This document shows positions 9,201 through 20,266 of a DNA stretch of 64,000 bases, in pieces. Position 1 is the stretch's first letter; each line of letters opens with the position of its first letter. Origin of the DNA: an uncultured Ruminococcus sp. Lineage in GTDB: Bacteria; Bacillota; Clostridia; Oscillospirales; Ruminococcaceae. The position numbers and the translations under genes were made by a program. The notes beneath the pieces are model-generated. The model ran no database searches. It was not told the DNA's origin and saw nothing but the letters and a program-made list of their open reading frames with translations. Location of the stretch: positions 1-64,000 of the forward strand of contig CADCFQ010000001.1 of assembly GCA_902800795.1 (NCBI GenBank), given 5' to 3'.

Positions 9201-10100
9201 ATGCCTTTCCTCGAGGACGGAACTCCGCTCGACATCTGTCTTAACCCTCTCGGCGTTCCTTCACGTATGAATATCGGTCAGGTGCTCGAGGTACATCTCG
9301 GTATGGCTGCCAAGGCGCTTGGCTGGAAGATAATGACCCCTGTATTCGACGGCGCACACGAGGCGGATATCCGTGAGTGCTTCAGGATGGCTCAGCAGAA
9401 CTATCTCGAGCATAAGGACGATCCCTTCACCCTCGGAACGATGGACGACGTTATCAACCCGAACGCTCTTTCTATGAGCGAGGACGGAAAGTTCACCGTT
9501 TATGACGGAAGAACAGGTGAGAAGTTCGACAATAAGGTAACAGTGGGCTATATGTATTACCTCAAGCTCCATCACCTTGTTGATGATAAGATCCACGCTC
9601 GTTCTGTCGGACCGTACTCGCTGGTAACTCAGCAGCCTCTCGGCGGTAAAGCCCAGTTCGGCGGCCAGAGATTCGGAGAGATGGAAGTTTGGGCCCTCGA
9701 GGCTTACGGTGCTGCTTACACCCTTCAGGAGATCCTGACTGTCAAGTCGGATGATACTGTGGGAAGAGTAAAGACCTATGAGGCTATCGTAAAGGGTCAG
9801 AACGTTCCTAAGCCCGGTATCCCCGAGGCATTCAGAGTACTTGTCAAGGAGCTCCAGTCGCTGGGTCTTGACATCAGAGTCCTGAATATAAACAACGAGG
9901 AGATAGACCTGAAACAGTCGTTTGATGACGATGACGACTTCATTCCTCAGCCTGCAATGGAGGAGGAGAAGATCGATTTCAGCGTTGATGACGGAGACCT
10001 CGACGACGGCTTTATGGCCGAGGACGAGGACGGAGTTTCCGAGCTTGAACACAGTATGTCAGGCGGCTCCTATGACGACGACATTGATCTTCTCGATTAA
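6273..10100 (+). CDS. rpoB: RNA polymerase beta subunit
   Basis: The 1275-aa product is the beta subunit of core RNA polymerase. The rifampicin-binding region (about residues 503-560) contains [20 protein letters not shown] and [12 protein letters not shown], with no change at the usual resistance positions. The later [10 protein letters not shown] and the C-terminal clamp segment ([20 protein letters not shown]) are intact. AAGGAG lies 10 nt before the ATG at 6273; a GTG 12 nt upstream overlaps this site and is unlikely. The last ~60 residues form a strongly acidic tail (runs such as FDDDDDF and DDDIDLLD) beyond the usual end. The gene starts from its own promoter and is not preceded by rplJ-rplL. 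rpoC follows after 43 nt. Confidence 0.97.
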   Translation: MVNVKDVKLGKNTRKSFAKINEALEMPNLIEVQKNSYQWFLDEGLKEVFRDISTITDYNGNLELNFVGYRFDEEAKYSVAECKARDVTYAVPLRVTARLNNTETGEIKESEVYMGDIPKMTESGTFVINGAERVIVSQLVRSPGVYYAFDKDKTGKDLFKTTVIPNRGAWLEYEMDSNDVVYVRIDKNRKIPLTTFIRALGIGTNEEIEEVFGPDERLTQTINQKDQTANKEEALLEVYRKLRPGEPPTVESSVQHLNNLFFDAKRYDLSRFGRYKYNKKLGIGSRLAGHKVSRPIADPSTGEILAEEGELLSFDRAMEIEGKGVSEAYVRAEIKEHFTSATGEAITKLEDVEVKVIGNGMVDIADFVNFDAAEFGINEKVSFKVLKDILDSAESEEDIKEAVKERADELVPKHITIDDIVATVSYFLNLCEGVGTVDDIDHLGNRRIRSVGELLQNQFRIGFTRMERVVRERMNIQSQGAEVITPTALINIRPITAAIREFFGSSPLSQFMDQNNPLAELTHKRRLSALGPGGLSRDRAGFEVRDVHYTHYGRMCPIETPEGPNIGLISYLASFARINQYGFIEAPYRRVDKETGVVTDEVVYMTADVEDNYMVAQANEPLTEDSKFARAKVNGRYRDQILEIEREKIDFMDVSPKMVVSVATACIPFLENDDANRALMGSNMQRQAVPLLKTESPIVGTGMEYKACLDSGVAVVAKEGGIVESVDADKIVIREDSGSLRTYELTKFKRSNAGTCTNQRPIVAKGERIEAHQIIGDGPATANGELSLGKNALIGFMTWEGYNYEDAVLLNENLVKQDKYTSIHIEEYETEARDTKLGPEEITRDIPNVGEDALKDLDEDGIIRIGAEVRSGDILVGKVTPKGETELTAEERLLRAIFGEKAREVRDNSLKVPHGEAGTIIDVKIFTRDNCDELSPGVNQIVRCYIAQKRKISVGDKMAGRHGNKGVVSRILPQEDMPFLEDGTPLDICLNPLGVPSRMNIGQVLEVHLGMAAKALGWKIMTPVFDGAHEADIRECFRMAQQNYLEHKDDPFTLGTMDDVINPNALSMSEDGKFTVYDGRTGEKFDNKVTVGYMYYLKLHHLVDDKIHARSVGPYSLVTQQPLGGKAQFGGQRFGEMEVWALEAYGAAYTLQEILTVKSDDTVGRVKTYEAIVKGQNVPKPGIPEAFRVLVKELQSLGLDIRVLNINNEEIDLKQSFDDDDDFIPQPAMEEEKIDFSVDDGDLDDGFMAEDEDGVSELEHSMSGGSYDDDIDLLD

Positions 10101-10143
10101 GAAGCTTAAAAACCGACAATAAAACAGGAAGAGGGTACTGCTG

Positions 10144-13100
10144 TTGGAATTCAATGAATTTGCATCAATAAAGATCGGTCTCGCCTCGCCGGAAATGATC
10201 CGTGAGTGGTCATACGGCGTGGTAACAAGACCCGAGACTATAAATTACCGTACACAGAAGCCTGAAAAGGACGGCTTGTTCTGTGAAAAGATCTTCGGAC
10301 CATCGAAGGACTGGGAGTGCCACTGCGGAAAGTATAAGAAGATCCGCTTCAAGGGCAAGGTCTGCGAGAAGTGCGGCGTTGAGGTAACAAGAGCCAAGGT
10401 GCGCCGTGAAAGGATGGGTCACATCGAGCTCGCAGCCCCGGTATCGCATATCTGGTATTTCAAGGGAACACCTTCCAGGATAGGCCAGATGCTCGAGATC
10501 TCTGCAAAGAGACTCGAGGAAGTGCTTTATTTCACAAAGTATATCGTTATAGACCCCGGCAAGACTGAGCTCATGAAGGGCCAGATCCTGACCGAGAAGG
10601 ACTACTCGGAGATGCTCGAAAAGTATGACGAGGACGACTTTAAGGCAGGAATGGGTGCCGAGGCTATCAAGGAACTCCTCCAGGAGATAGACCTTGAAAA
10701 GCTGGCAACAGAGCTGAAGGACGAGCTGGCAGAGCTGCCGGCAGGTCAGAAGAAGATAAAGCTTCTCAAGAGACTTGAGATAGTCGAGGCCTTCAGGACA
10801 TCCGGCAACCGCCCTGAGTGGATGATAATGGACGTTGTTCCTGTTATCCCGCCCGATATCAGACCTATGGTAATGCTGGACGGCGGCAGATATGCCACCA
10901 GCGACCTGAATGACCTTTACAGAAGGGTCATCAACAGAAACAACAGACTCAAGAGGATGCTGGAGCTGGAAGCTCCCGACATCATCGTAAGAAACGAGAA
11001 GAGAATGCTCCAGGAAGCTGTTGACGCACTTATCGACAACGGCAGACACGGCAGACCTGTTACAGGTCCTAACAACAGAGCATTCAAGTCTCTCTCGGAT
11101 ATGCTCAAGGGTAAGCAGGGACGCTTCAGACAGAACCTTCTGGGTAAGCGTGTCGACTATTCCGGACGTTCGGTTATCGTCGTTGGTCCTGAACTGAAAA
11201 TGTATCAGTGCGGACTTCCTAAGGAAATGGCTCTCGAGCTGTTCAAGCCCTTCGTTATGAAGAGACTGGTAGACACAAACCCGTCTATCAATATCAAGTC
11301 TGCCAGAAAAATGGTGGACAGAGCAAAGCCCGAGGTCTGGGACGCTCTCGAGAATGTTATCCAGGGTCACCCTGTAATGCTCAACCGTGCGCCTACACTT
11401 CACAGACTTGGTATCCAGGCGTTCGAGCCTATCCTCGTTGAGGGCAGAGCTATAAAGCTTCATCCGCTGGTATGTACAGCGTTCAACGCTGACTTCGACG
11501 GCGACCAGATGGCCGTGCATCTGCCTATCTCGGCAGAGGCTCAGGCAGAGGCAAGATTCCTGATGCTTGCAGCTAATAACCTGCTCAAGCCCGCAGACGG
11601 ACGCCCTGTTGCTGTTCCTACCCAGGATATGATACTGGGCTCTTACTACCTCACTCTCCAGAAGGATGGAGAGCTCGGCGAGGGCAAGGTGTTCAGAGAT
11701 GTGAACGAAGCTATCATGGCTTATGACCAGAAGCTGGTTTCTCTGCACTCCGCTATAAAAGTAAGGATAACCAAGCAGATAGGCGACAAGCAGGTCTCCA
11801 AGATCATCGACGCTACTGTGGGAAGACTTATCTTCAACGCTATCATCCCTCAGGATCTGGGATATGTTGACAGAACTCAGTCTGAACAGCAGTTCGAGCT
11901 TGAGATCAGCTTCCTTGTAAAGAAAAAGCAGCTCTCCGATATCATCGACAGATGTATCCAGAAGCACGGCACTACCAAGACATCAGAGGTGCTCGACAAT
12001 ATCAAGAGCCTTGGCTATAAGTATTCAACAAAGTCTGCGATCACCGTTGCAGTATGCGATGCTTCGATCCCTGAGGCTAAGAAGGATATACTTGCCAATG
12101 CTGATGCACTTGTTGACAAGATCGACAAGCAGTATAAGAGAGGTTATATCTCCAGAGAAGAAAAGTCCAGAAAGTTCATAGAGATCTGGAACAAGGCTAC
12201 CGATGAGGTTACAGATGCTCTTAGAGCTAACCTTGACCCGTATAACCCCATCAATATGATGGCGGATTCCGGAGCCCGTGGATCTATCAACCAGATCAGA
12301 CAGCTGGCAGGTATGCGTGGACTTATCGCAAACACCTCCGGTTCGACTATCGAGATGCCTATCAGGGCCAACTACCGTGAGGGTCTTAACATCCTCGAAT
12401 ACTTCATTTCTTCCCGTGGTGCCCGTAAGGGTCTGGCCGACACAGCGCTCAGAACCGCTGACTCGGGTTATCTGACAAGAAGACTTGTTGACGTTTCTCA
12501 GGACGTCATCATCAGGATGGAGGACTGCGGAACAAAGACCGGTATCGACGTATTTGATATAAAGAACGGAAACGAGCTTATCGAGCCTCTCAAGGAGAGA
12601 CTTGTGGGCAGATACCTTGTTGAGGACCTCAAGGATCCCAAGACAGGCGAGAACATCTGCTCTAAGTCCAAGCTCATCAATGACCACGATGCAGACAGGA
12701 TCGTGGCAGCTCTTGCAGAGCAGGGCAGAGAGTCCATCGCTATCCGTTCAGTGCTCCAGTGTAATGCTCCTTACGGAGTATGCGCTAAGTGCTACGGCGC
12801 TAACCTTGCAAACGGCAACATCGTTCAGGTCGGCGAGACTGTCGGCGTTATCTCCGCACAGTCCATCGGTGAGCCGGGTACTCAGCTGACGATGAGAACC
12901 TTCCACACCGGCGGTGTCGCATCGGCAGAGGATATCACACAGGGTCTTCCCCGTGTCGAGGAGCTTTTCGAGAGCAGACGACCCAAGGGTGCTGCTATCA
13001 TCTCCAGACTCGAAGGCGTTGTACGCATCGAGGAGGTCAAGAAGACCAAGCAAATCACAGTTACAAGCGAAGATACCGAGAAACCCGAGCAGGAGTCCTA

Positions 13101-13716
13101 CACGATCCCTTACGGCTACAAGATCAAGGTGCGTGAGGGTCAGACCGTCAAGGCCGGTGAGCCGCTCACAGAGGGCTCTATCAACCCTGCCGATATACTC
13201 GCTGTCAACGGCGTAAAGGCTGTTCAGAACTATATCATGACAGAGGTACAGAAGGTCTACAGACTCCAGGGTGTTGATATCAACGACAAGCACATCGAGG
13301 TCATCGTCCGCCAGATGATGAGGAAGCTCAAGGTCGAGGATTCCGGCTCGAGCTATCTGCTGCCCGGCGCTCTTGTTGAGAGAGCAGAGATCGCAAGGCT
13401 CAATGAAGAGATACAGAAGAAGATCGACGAGGGTGACGAGAACGCTAAGCTCATCGTTACATCGCCTGTTCTCCAGGGTATCACTAAGGCTGCAAGCTAC
13501 TCCGATTCGTTCCTGTCGGCAGCATCCTTCCAGGAGACCACAAAGGCTCTTACAGATGCGGCTATCAGAGGAAAGACCGACCACCTCCTGGGACTCAAGG
13601 AGAATGTCATCATCGGTAAGCTTATCCCGGCTGGTACCGGTATGGACGTTTACAACAACGTTCAGATCGTCAAGAACGAGACCATGCCTCATCCGCTGCC
13701 TGATACATTTATCTAA
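10144..13716 (+). CDS. rpoC: RNA polymerase beta-prime subunit
   Basis: The 1190-aa beta-prime subunit of RNA polymerase. The N-terminal zinc site uses C59, C61, C74 and C77 ([14 protein letters not shown]). The catalytic loop NADFDGDQ begins at residue 448, with D450, D452 and D454 for magnesium. The second zinc site ([13 protein letters not shown]) and the trigger-loop region ([11 protein letters not shown]) are present. The start is a TTG with a weak GAGGG site; the protein start [19 protein letters not shown] matches clostridial RpoC. It is co-transcribed with rpoB and followed by a clear terminator. Confidence 0.97.
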   Translation: MEFNEFASIKIGLASPEMIREWSYGVVTRPETINYRTQKPEKDGLFCEKIFGPSKDWECHCGKYKKIRFKGKVCEKCGVEVTRAKVRRERMGHIELAAPVSHIWYFKGTPSRIGQMLEISAKRLEEVLYFTKYIVIDPGKTELMKGQILTEKDYSEMLEKYDEDDFKAGMGAEAIKELLQEIDLEKLATELKDELAELPAGQKKIKLLKRLEIVEAFRTSGNRPEWMIMDVVPVIPPDIRPMVMLDGGRYATSDLNDLYRRVINRNNRLKRMLELEAPDIIVRNEKRMLQEAVDALIDNGRHGRPVTGPNNRAFKSLSDMLKGKQGRFRQNLLGKRVDYSGRSVIVVGPELKMYQCGLPKEMALELFKPFVMKRLVDTNPSINIKSARKMVDRAKPEVWDALENVIQGHPVMLNRAPTLHRLGIQAFEPILVEGRAIKLHPLVCTAFNADFDGDQMAVHLPISAEAQAEARFLMLAANNLLKPADGRPVAVPTQDMILGSYYLTLQKDGELGEGKVFRDVNEAIMAYDQKLVSLHSAIKVRITKQIGDKQVSKIIDATVGRLIFNAIIPQDLGYVDRTQSEQQFELEISFLVKKKQLSDIIDRCIQKHGTTKTSEVLDNIKSLGYKYSTKSAITVAVCDASIPEAKKDILANADALVDKIDKQYKRGYISREEKSRKFIEIWNKATDEVTDALRANLDPYNPINMMADSGARGSINQIRQLAGMRGLIANTSGSTIEMPIRANYREGLNILEYFISSRGARKGLADTALRTADSGYLTRRLVDVSQDVIIRMEDCGTKTGIDVFDIKNGNELIEPLKERLVGRYLVEDLKDPKTGENICSKSKLINDHDADRIVAALAEQGRESIAIRSVLQCNAPYGVCAKCYGANLANGNIVQVGETVGVISAQSIGEPGTQLTMRTFHTGGVASAEDITQGLPRVEELFESRRPKGAAIISRLEGVVRIEEVKKTKQITVTSEDTEKPEQESYTIPYGYKIKVREGQTVKAGEPLTEGSINPADILAVNGVKAVQNYIMTEVQKVYRLQGVDINDKHIEVIVRQMMRKLKVEDSGSSYLLPGALVERAEIARLNEEIQKKIDEGDENAKLIVTSPVLQGITKAASYSDSFLSAASFQETTKALTDAAIRGKTDHLLGLKENVIIGKLIPAGTGMDVYNNVQIVKNETMPHPLPDTFI

Positions 13717-13724
13717 AGCTTTTA

Positions 13725-13761
13725 TTCCCGATCCTTACACAGGGTCGGGAATTTTTCTTTT
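13725..13761 (+). terminator. rpoBC terminator
   Basis: TTCCCGATCC and GGGTCGGGAA pair (one G-U) around a 6-nt loop, followed by TTTTTCTTTT. Confidence 0.85.
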
Positions 13762-13894
13762 ATAATAGTATACCTCACGCCGGCAGAGCAGGGCTTTTTG
13801 GCGCTTTGAGCCAAAAATGCAAAGAGGGCTCGGAAAAAGGATGATCGTTTTTGTGTAATTCGCAGAAAATAAGGGCTTTGGACGGATAAAAGCC

Positions 13895-13923
13895 TTGACA
13901 AGTCGGGGCGTATGGTGTATAAT
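13895..13923 (+). promoter_or_regulatory. str operon (rpsL) promoter
   Basis: TTGACA (13895-13900), 17-nt spacer, TATAAT (13918-13923), about 60 nt before the rpsL ATG. Confidence 0.85.
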
Positions 13924-13982
13924 TGACGAGTATGCTGATGTATTATGTATTGGTGTATAGTTTTGAGGAAAGGAGAGAAAAT

Positions 13983-14408
13983 ATGCCAACCTTTAACCAG
14001 TTAGTAAGAAAGGGCAGAAACGTACTTGAGGACAAGTCCACAGCACCTGCACTTCAGAAGAGCTTCAACTCCAAGAAGAAGATCGTTGTAGACCAGAGCT
14101 GTCCCCAGAAGAGAGGCGTTTGCACAGTTGTAAGAACAGCTACACCTAAGAAGCCTAACTCGGCTATGAGAAAGGTTGCCAGAGTAAAGCTGACAAACGG
14201 AAACGAAGTAACAGCTTATATTCCGGGAATCGGTCATAACCTTCAGGAGCACTCGGTAGTTCTTATCAGAGGCGGACGTGTAAAGGATCTCCCTGGTGTG
14301 AGATATCACATCATCAGAGGCACACTCGATGCACAGGGCGTTGCAAAGAGGATGCAGGCAAGATCCAAGTACGGTGCAAAGAGACCTAAGGCAGGAGCAG
14401 CCAAGTAA
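13983..14408 (+). CDS. rpsL: 30S ribosomal protein S12
   Basis: The 141-aa S12 sits at the decoding centre of the small subunit. The KKPNSAMRK segment and the VKDLPGVRY segment (site of aspartate methylthiolation in many bacteria) are wild-type at the positions known for streptomycin resistance. The start at 13983 has GGAAAGGAG just upstream and the family N-terminus [12 protein letters not shown]; in-frame codons further upstream fall in the promoter -10 region. It is first of rpsL-rpsG-fusA, but an unusually long structured gap of 216 nt separates it from rpsG. Confidence 0.97.
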   Translation: MPTFNQLVRKGRNVLEDKSTAPALQKSFNSKKKIVVDQSCPQKRGVCTVVRTATPKKPNSAMRKVARVKLTNGNEVTAYIPGIGHNLQEHSVVLIRGGRVKDLPGVRYHIIRGTLDAQGVAKRMQARSKYGAKRPKAGAAK

Positions 14409-14624
14409 TCATTATTACAATAGCTCGCATTATTAAAAGGTAAAACTCATTGTCGCTGCTGCTCCTGAGGGGAGCAAAGACAGCGAAGACCACAGTTTTT
14501 AGTGGAGTGATTTATATATAAACGCTCTGCTTTAAGGAACTGACGGGGCTGCAGGGTAGGAGAGATCCGAGGACTGCAGAGCGAGTACCTATGAATTCAT
14601 TATTTTATGAAGGAGGGAATCAAA
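14409..14624 (+). promoter_or_regulatory. Structured rpsL-rpsG intercistronic region, candidate S7 regulatory RNA
   Basis: This 216-nt gap is rich in pairing. TCGCTG (near 14454) can pair with CAGCGA, enclosing GCTCC/GGAGC. CGCTCTGC (14523-14530) pairs perfectly with GCAGAGCG (14576-14583). Inside the second stem, two CTGCAG palindromes flank GGTAGGAGAGATCC and offer an alternative fold. The last stem ends about 25 nt before the rpsG ribosome binding site. In E. coli the rpsL-rpsG spacer is where S7 binds to repress translation. A similar role here is inference. Confidence 0.5.
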
Positions 14625-15095
14625 GTGCCAAGAAGAGGCAGAGTGGCTAAGAGAGACGTTCTGACAGATCCTGTTTACAATTCTAAGCTGGTAACACGTC
14701 TTATCAACAACATCATGCTCGACGGTAAGAAGGGTGTAGCCCAGAAGATCGTTTACGGCGCATTCGAGATCGTTGAAGAGAAGACCGGAAGACCTGCACT
14801 TGAAGTATTCCAGGAGGCTATGGACAACATCATGCCTGAGCTGGAGGTTAAGGCTCGCCGTGTCGGCGGTGCTACCTATCAGGTACCTATGGAGGTTCGT
14901 CCTGACAGAAGACAGACTCTCGGACTCAGATGGATAACCAAATATTCTCGTGCAAGAAACGAGGATACAATGAAGGAAAGACTTGCACACGAGATACTCG
15001 ACGCACTTAACGGTGTCGGCGGATCCTGCAAGAAGAGAGACGAGACACACAAGATGGCAGAGGCCAACAAGGCTTTCGCACATTACAGATGGTAA
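14625..15095 (+). CDS. rpsG: 30S ribosomal protein S7
   Basis: S7 nucleates assembly of the 16S 3' major domain. The GTG at 14625 is taken as start: AAGGAGGG ends 7 nt before it, the product begins [13 protein letters not shown] like other S7 proteins, and the length becomes the canonical 156 aa. An ATG 18 nt upstream lies on the ribosome binding site. The N-terminal basic arm and the [18 protein letters not shown] segment are typical. fusA follows after 18 nt. Confidence 0.96.
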   Translation: MPRRGRVAKRDVLTDPVYNSKLVTRLINNIMLDGKKGVAQKIVYGAFEIVEEKTGRPALEVFQEAMDNIMPELEVKARRVGGATYQVPMEVRPDRRQTLGLRWITKYSRARNEDTMKERLAHEILDALNGVGGSCKKRDETHKMAEANKAFAHYRW

Positions 15096-15113
15096 TGGTA
15101 TAAGGAGGATAAC

Positions 15114-17192
15114 ATGGCAAGAGAATGTAAGCTTGAAGATTACCGTAATATCGGTATCATGGCACACATCGACGCCGGTAAGACTACTACCACAGAACGT
15201 ATCCTGTTTTATACCGGTGTAAACTATAAGATCGGTGAAACACACGACGGCGCTTCCACAATGGACTGGATGGCACAGGAGAAGGAGAGAGGAATCACTA
15301 TCACCTCTGCTGCTACCACTTGTTACTGGAAGAACCACAGACTCAACATCATTGATACTCCCGGACACGTTGACTTTACAGTCGAGGTCGAGAGATCTCT
15401 GAGAGTTCTTGACGGTTCTGTAACAGTTCTTTGTGCAAAGGGCGGCGTTGAGCCTCAGACAGAGACCGTGTGGAGACAGGCCGACAACTATAAGGTACCC
15501 AGAATGGTCTATGTAAACAAGATGGACATCATGGGTGCTGATTTCTACAACGTACTGAATATGCTTCATGACAGACTTCAGTGCAACGCTGTTCCTATCC
15601 AGCTTCCTATCGGAGCAGAGGACGATTTCAAGGGACTTATAGATCTTCTTGAGATGAAGGCGTATATCTATACAAATGACCTCGGAACAGATATCCAGGA
15701 AACAGACATCCCCGAGGATATGAAGGAAAAGGCAGAGCAGTACAGAGCTGACCTTATCGAGCACCTCGCAGAGGTTGACGATGATCTCGCAGAGAAGTTC
15801 TTCGCAGACGAGGAGATCACTATCGAAGAGATGAAGAAGGTAATCAGAACTTCTACTATCAACAACACAATGGTACCTGTATGCTGCGGAACCTCTTACA
15901 GAAACAAGGGCGTTCAGAAGCTGCTGGATGCTATCGTTGATTATATGCCTTCTCCTATCGACGTACCTCACATCAAGGGTATCAACCCTGACACAGGTGA
16001 GGAGTGCGAGAGGATCTCGGGCGACGATCAGCCGTTCGCAGCTCTTGCATTCAAGATCGCTACAGACCCCTTCGTTGGTAAGCTCTGCTATTTCAGAGTT
16101 TATTCGGGTGTCCTGACAGCAGGATCTACAGTTTATAACTCGACCAAGGATAAGGACGAGAGGATCGGACGTATCGTTCAGATGCACTCCAACGCAAGAA
16201 AGGACATCGACACCATCTATGCAGGAGACATCGGAGCTGCTATCGGTCTGAAGAACACATCCACAGGTGATACTCTCTGTGATGAGAAGAACCCTGTAAT
16301 CCTTGAGTCTATGGAATTCCCTGAGCCTGTTATCCAGCTCGCTATCGAGCCTAAGACTAAGGCAGGTCAGGAGAAGATGGGTATCGCTCTTGCAAAGCTT
16401 GCTGAGGAAGACCCCACCTTCAGAACTTATACTTCTGAGGAAACAGGTCAGACCATTATCGCAGGTATGGGTGAGCTCCACCTCGAGATCATCGTTGACA
16501 GACTTCTGCGTGAGTTCAAGGTAGAGGCTAATGTCGGCGCTCCTCAGGTTTCTTATAAGGAGACTATCACAGCTCCCGCAAGTGTTGATTACAAGTATGC
16601 TAAGCAGTCCGGCGGTAAGGGTCAGTATGGTCACGTTAAGATCAATATCGAGCCTAACGAGTCCGGCGCAGGATACGAGTTCGTCAACCACGTTGTCGGC
16701 GGTGCTATCCCCAAGGAGTATATCCCTGCTGTTGACGCAGGTATCAAGGGCGCTATGGAGAGCGGCGTTCTCGCTGGCTTCAAGGTCGTTGACGTTAAGG
16801 TTGAGCTTTATGACGGATCATATCACGAGGTTGACTCCTCTGAAATGGCATTCAAGCTTGCCGGTTCAATGGCATTCAAGGAGGCTATGAAGAAGGCTTC
16901 TCCTATCATTCTCGAGCCTATCATGAAGGTAAGCGTTATCGCTCCTGATGATTATCTCGGAACCGTTATCGGCGACCTCAACTCCAGACGTGGACAGATC
17001 CTCGGTCAGGAGCAGAGAACAGGTGCCGTTCAGGTAGATTGTCTTGTACCTCTGTCTGAGATGTTCGGTTATTCCAATGACCTGAGATCCAAGACACAGG
17101 GAAGAGGCCAGTATGCTATGGAGCCTCACAGCTATATCCAGGTTCCTAAGTCGATCTCTGAGAAGATCATGGCTTCGAGAAGCAAAGATTGA
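15114..17192 (+). CDS. fusA: Elongation factor G
   Basis: The 692-aa translocation GTPase has all five G motifs: the P-loop [10 protein letters not shown], switch [10 protein letters not shown], and NKMD. The domain IV loop region ([12 protein letters not shown]) and the C-terminal domain V ([10 protein letters not shown]) are complete. Length matches EF-G1. It sits in the usual str order after rpsG with an AAGGAGG site. The following gap holds a separate promoter for tuf. Confidence 0.97.
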   Translation: MARECKLEDYRNIGIMAHIDAGKTTTTERILFYTGVNYKIGETHDGASTMDWMAQEKERGITITSAATTCYWKNHRLNIIDTPGHVDFTVEVERSLRVLDGSVTVLCAKGGVEPQTETVWRQADNYKVPRMVYVNKMDIMGADFYNVLNMLHDRLQCNAVPIQLPIGAEDDFKGLIDLLEMKAYIYTNDLGTDIQETDIPEDMKEKAEQYRADLIEHLAEVDDDLAEKFFADEEITIEEMKKVIRTSTINNTMVPVCCGTSYRNKGVQKLLDAIVDYMPSPIDVPHIKGINPDTGEECERISGDDQPFAALAFKIATDPFVGKLCYFRVYSGVLTAGSTVYNSTKDKDERIGRIVQMHSNARKDIDTIYAGDIGAAIGLKNTSTGDTLCDEKNPVILESMEFPEPVIQLAIEPKTKAGQEKMGIALAKLAEEDPTFRTYTSEETGQTIIAGMGELHLEIIVDRLLREFKVEANVGAPQVSYKETITAPASVDYKYAKQSGGKGQYGHVKINIEPNESGAGYEFVNHVVGGAIPKEYIPAVDAGIKGAMESGVLAGFKVVDVKVELYDGSYHEVDSSEMAFKLAGSMAFKEAMKKASPIILEPIMKVSVIAPDDYLGTVIGDLNSRRGQILGQEQRTGAVQVDCLVPLSEMFGYSNDLRSKTQGRGQYAMEPHSYIQVPKSISEKIMASRSKD

Positions 17193-17221
17193 TAATTTTT
17201 GTGAAAATTTTTGATTTGCTA

Positions 17222-17250
17222 TTGCAAAATCATAAATAGTTTGGTATAAT
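17222..17250 (+). promoter_or_regulatory. tuf promoter
   Basis: TTGCAA (17222-17227), 17-nt spacer, TATAAT (17245-17250), about 50 nt before the tuf start. Confidence 0.75.
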
Positions 17251-17301
17251 AGTACTACGGTACGATTAGATCGTTAATTTATTTTAAGGAGGAAAAATCC
17301 T

Positions 17302-18501
17302 ATGGCAAAGGCACATTTCGAAAGAAACAAACCCCACGTAAACATCGGAACCATCGGTCACGTTGACCATGGTAAGACAACCCTTACTGCAGCTATCACA
17401 AAGACTCTCGCTATGCAGGGTCTTGCTGAGAAGAAGGATTATGCTAACATCGACTCTGCTCCTGAGGAGAGAGAGAGAGGAATCACGATCAACACCGCTC
17501 ACGTTGAGTATGAGACAAAGAACCGTCACTATGCTCACGTTGACTGCCCCGGCCATGCTGACTACGTTAAGAACATGATCACCGGTGCTGCTCAGATGGA
17601 CGGCGCTATCCTCGTTGTTGCTGCTTCTGACGGCCCTATGGCTCAGACAAGAGAGCACCTTCTGCTCGCTCGTCAGGTTGGCGTTCCTGCAATCGTTGTA
17701 TTCATGAACAAGGCTGACCAGGTTGACGACGAAGAGCTCCTCGATCTCGTAGAGATGGACATCAGAGAGCTGCTTGACAAGTATGATTTCCCTGGCGATG
17801 ATACTCCTATCATCAAGGGTTCTGCTCTTCAGGCTCTCGAGGCTCCCGATGATCTCAGCGATCCTGCTTATGCTCCTATCCTTGAGCTCATGGATGCTGT
17901 TGACAGCTTCATTCCTACACCTGACAGAAAGTCCGATCTGCCTTTCCTTATGCCTGTTGAGGACGTATTCACCATCACAGGCCGTGGTACAGTTGCTACC
18001 GGTAGAGTTGAGAGAGGCCAGCTGAAGACTGGTGACGAAGTTGAGATCCTTGGTCTTTCTGAAGAGAGACCCAAGACTGTCGTAACAGGTATCGAGATGT
18101 TCAGAAAGATCCTCGACTACGCTGAGGCAGGCGACAACATCGGCGCACTTCTCCGTGGTATCCAGAGAACTGACATCCAGAGAGGACAGGTTCTTTGCAA
18201 GCCCGGCACAATTCATCCTTACACCAAGTTCAGCGGACAGGTTTACGTTCTGAAGAAGGAAGAGGGCGGCCGTCATACTCCTTTCTTCACCAACTACAGA
18301 CCTCAGTTCTATTTCAGAACAACTGACGTTACAGGCGTTATCACCCTTCCTGCTGACAAGGAAATGTGCATGCCTGGCGACAACGTAGAGATGGATGTTG
18401 AGCTTATCACTCCTATCGCTATCGAAGAGGGACTCCGTTTCGCTATCCGTGAGGGTGGTAGAACAGTTGGTTCCGGCGTCGTTACAGCTGTTAGAGACTA
18501 A
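17302..18501 (+). CDS. tuf: Elongation factor Tu
   Basis: The 399-aa GTPase brings aminoacyl-tRNA to the ribosome. The P-loop [18 protein letters not shown] and NKAD motifs are visible in domain 1, followed by the beta-barrel domains 2 and 3 ending in [18 protein letters not shown] precedes the ATG. It has its own promoter and terminator and can be expressed independently of fusA. Codons are strongly biased, as expected for one of the most abundant proteins. Confidence 0.98.
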   Translation: MAKAHFERNKPHVNIGTIGHVDHGKTTLTAAITKTLAMQGLAEKKDYANIDSAPEERERGITINTAHVEYETKNRHYAHVDCPGHADYVKNMITGAAQMDGAILVVAASDGPMAQTREHLLLARQVGVPAIVVFMNKADQVDDEELLDLVEMDIRELLDKYDFPGDDTPIIKGSALQALEAPDDLSDPAYAPILELMDAVDSFIPTPDRKSDLPFLMPVEDVFTITGRGTVATGRVERGQLKTGDEVEILGLSEERPKTVVTGIEMFRKILDYAEAGDNIGALLRGIQRTDIQRGQVLCKPGTIHPYTKFSGQVYVLKKEEGGRHTPFFTNYRPQFYFRTTDVTGVITLPADKEMCMPGDNVEMDVELITPIAIEEGLRFAIREGGRTVGSGVVTAVRD

Positions 18502-18521
18502 TTTATAATTAGTTATATAAA

Positions 18522-18552
18522 GCAGGGTCCCATTTTGGGCCCTGCTTTTTTG
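18522..18552 (+). terminator. tuf terminator
   Basis: GCAGGGTCC and GGGCCCTGC form a strong stem followed by TTTTTTGTGTG. Confidence 0.88.
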
Positions 18553-18560
18553 TGTGTTAA

Positions 18561-18600
18561 AAAGGCACTTTTGTCATTCTGAGCTGACAAAAGTGCCTTT
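18561..18600 (-). terminator. Terminator of the tadA unit
   Basis: A perfect 16-bp stem (AAAGGCACTTTTGTCA and its complement) with an 8-nt loop. On the minus strand it is followed by TTTTTAACAC. It lies 14 nt after the tadA stop and back to back with the tuf terminator. Confidence 0.8.
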
Positions 18601-18613
18601 GGTGTTATTATTT

Positions 18614-19096
18614 TCAGGGTGATATTTCACTTTCGTGTTTTTTCTTATCCCTGAGCTCTTTGAAAAACTCACTAAGAACAGCCGAGCATTCCTCCGCCAT
18701 TACTCCGCTCTTAACTTCGGGCCTGTGATTGTAGGGCAGTGCAAACAGGTCCGTGACCGAACCGCAGGACCCGGCTTTCAGATCCGCAGCCCCGTAGATG
18801 ACCCGCTCGACCCTTGAATTGATTATCGCTCCGGCACACATAGGGCAGGGCTCCAGCGTGACATAAAGCTCACAGCCTATCAGCCGCCAGCCCCCGAGCC
18901 GCCTGCTTGCTTCGTTTATAGCTATCATTTCGGCGTGTACGAGTGGGTTGCGGTCGGTCTCACGGCGGTTGAACCCACGCCCGATGATCTCGCCTGTGTC
19001 CTTCCTGACCACGACTGCCCCAACAGGCACCTCGCCGATATCTGCGGCCAGCCTTGCCAGCGCCAGGGCTTTTTTCATATAAGCTTCGTCTCTCAT
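18614..19096 (-). CDS. tadA: tRNA adenosine(34) deaminase
   Basis: The 160-aa zinc deaminase converts adenosine to inosine at the wobble position of tRNA-Arg(ACG). The zinc site is formed by HAE and PCPMC, with the catalytic glutamate in HAE. GEVPVGAVVV is the conserved substrate-side strand. I chose the ATG at 19096 because it overlaps the stop of the upstream gene as ATGA and gives a normal-length protein; a longer reading in frame is not supported. It is last in a three-gene minus-strand unit after two membrane proteins. Confidence 0.93.
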   Translation of the reverse strand: MRDEAYMKKALALARLAADIGEVPVGAVVVRKDTGEIIGRGFNRRETDRNPLVHAEMIAINEASRRLGGWRLIGCELYVTLEPCPMCAGAIINSRVERVIYGAADLKAGSCGSVTDLFALPYNHRPEVKSGVMAEECSAVLSEFFKELRDKKKHESEISP

Positions 19097-20247
19097 TTGA
19101 GCAGCCTCATAACGATGAAGGACATAACGATCGACGCCGATATCCACAGCGTAACTGTTGTCGATGTGACAAGAAGCTGTATCTTCTTGATGAATCTTAG
19201 TCCCGTCACTGTCTGCGTTACCGTCAGCAGCTTGTGGCGGTCGTTCATAAGCTTTGAATAAGCGATTATAGAAGTTCCTATAACAGCGGTGCAGACCAGA
19301 GCTTCGATAAGCTGTGCCTGTTCTATCCCAAGAAGTGTTATATAGGAAAGTGTGAAATTGAGCGTGTGAGAAATGATGCTCATGATTATCGGCGTTATGA
19401 TAGAGCCTGTCCTGATAGTTACAACCGACAGAACAACGAAGCATATAGCCACCTGGCCGTAATATGTGAAGTCATAGAACATCATAGCCGTTATCAGCGA
19501 GGTCGCTATAACGGCAAAAAGGTCGCCGAACTGTCTCAGGGCCTGAAGCATAACGCCACGGCAGAGTATCTCCTGGAGTATGGGCATCAGCAGACAGGTG
19601 AAGATGAATGTTACTATGATAGTCGCCGGGTCACGGCTGAAATAGGTGAGGGAATACATGGTATCAACATTGATCCATGAGAATATTATCCCCAGCAGCG
19701 GGTTAAGGATGCGCCCGAGAAGCATAATGAGGAGCATAATGATTATGGAGTTGCCCAGAAGGTCCAGCCTTCGGCGTGACCTTGGCAGCGCCACTTTTTT
19801 AGGTATCCCTGAAACCTTAGCGAAAACAACGGTGGGCAGCAGATAGCGCAGCGCTGTGTGTATGCCGCTGGCCAGCACGAACAAGAGGGAAGCCTCCGGC
19901 GGCTTTGCCAGCTGCGAGCGGTAGATATAGATGCCGCTCTGCTCCGGGAAAGCAGCCAAAGAGATAAAGTACCAGATGATATCTAGCATCAGTGTGATAA
20001 GCAGGCAGGAGCCCATGAGCGAACAGCATTTTACCAGCGAGATAGACTCGGCTACCTCGGCAAGATGGGGAACATAGCCCTTGCCGTCGATGTAGGAATG
20101 TTCTCTTGTGTCGTGAACGAACTGATAGCCGTAGAGGTTCTCGGGGTCAGCTCTCCACTGTGCATACAGCCGTCTGTATTCGTCCGACTGGTTAAGATAG
20201 GTCGCCTCCTTGGCGACGTCTATCATATATTCATTGTTATCAGCCAA
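19093..20247 (-). CDS. CPBP/CAAX-type membrane protein with degenerate motifs
   Basis: The 384-aa protein has about eight hydrophobic segments and a C-terminal region that resembles CPBP (Abi/CAAX Rce1-like) intramembrane proteases. Motif 1 reads QEILCR near residue 220 where the family has EExxxR. The expected F-xxx-H of motif 2 is not present at MMFYDFTY. A later H-x-x-N (SHTLN) near residue 296 is retained. This suggests a non-catalytic or altered member. The N-terminal ~100 residues are soluble and not recognised. It is 19 nt downstream of the DUF3592-like gene and overlaps tadA by 4 nt. Its role is unknown. Confidence 0.65.
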   Translation of the reverse strand: MADNNEYMIDVAKEATYLNQSDEYRRLYAQWRADPENLYGYQFVHDTREHSYIDGKGYVPHLAEVAESISLVKCCSLMGSCLLITLMLDIIWYFISLAAFPEQSGIYIYRSQLAKPPEASLLFVLASGIHTALRYLLPTVVFAKVSGIPKKVALPRSRRRLDLLGNSIIIMLLIMLLGRILNPLLGIIFSWINVDTMYSLTYFSRDPATIIVTFIFTCLLMPILQEILCRGVMLQALRQFGDLFAVIATSLITAMMFYDFTYYGQVAICFVVLSVVTIRTGSIITPIIMSIISHTLNFTLSYITLLGIEQAQLIEALVCTAVIGTSIIAYSKLMNDRHKLLTVTQTVTGLRFIKKIQLLVTSTTVTLWISASIVMSFIVMRLLK

Positions 20248-20266
20248 AGAGTCCGCCCCCTTCCTG

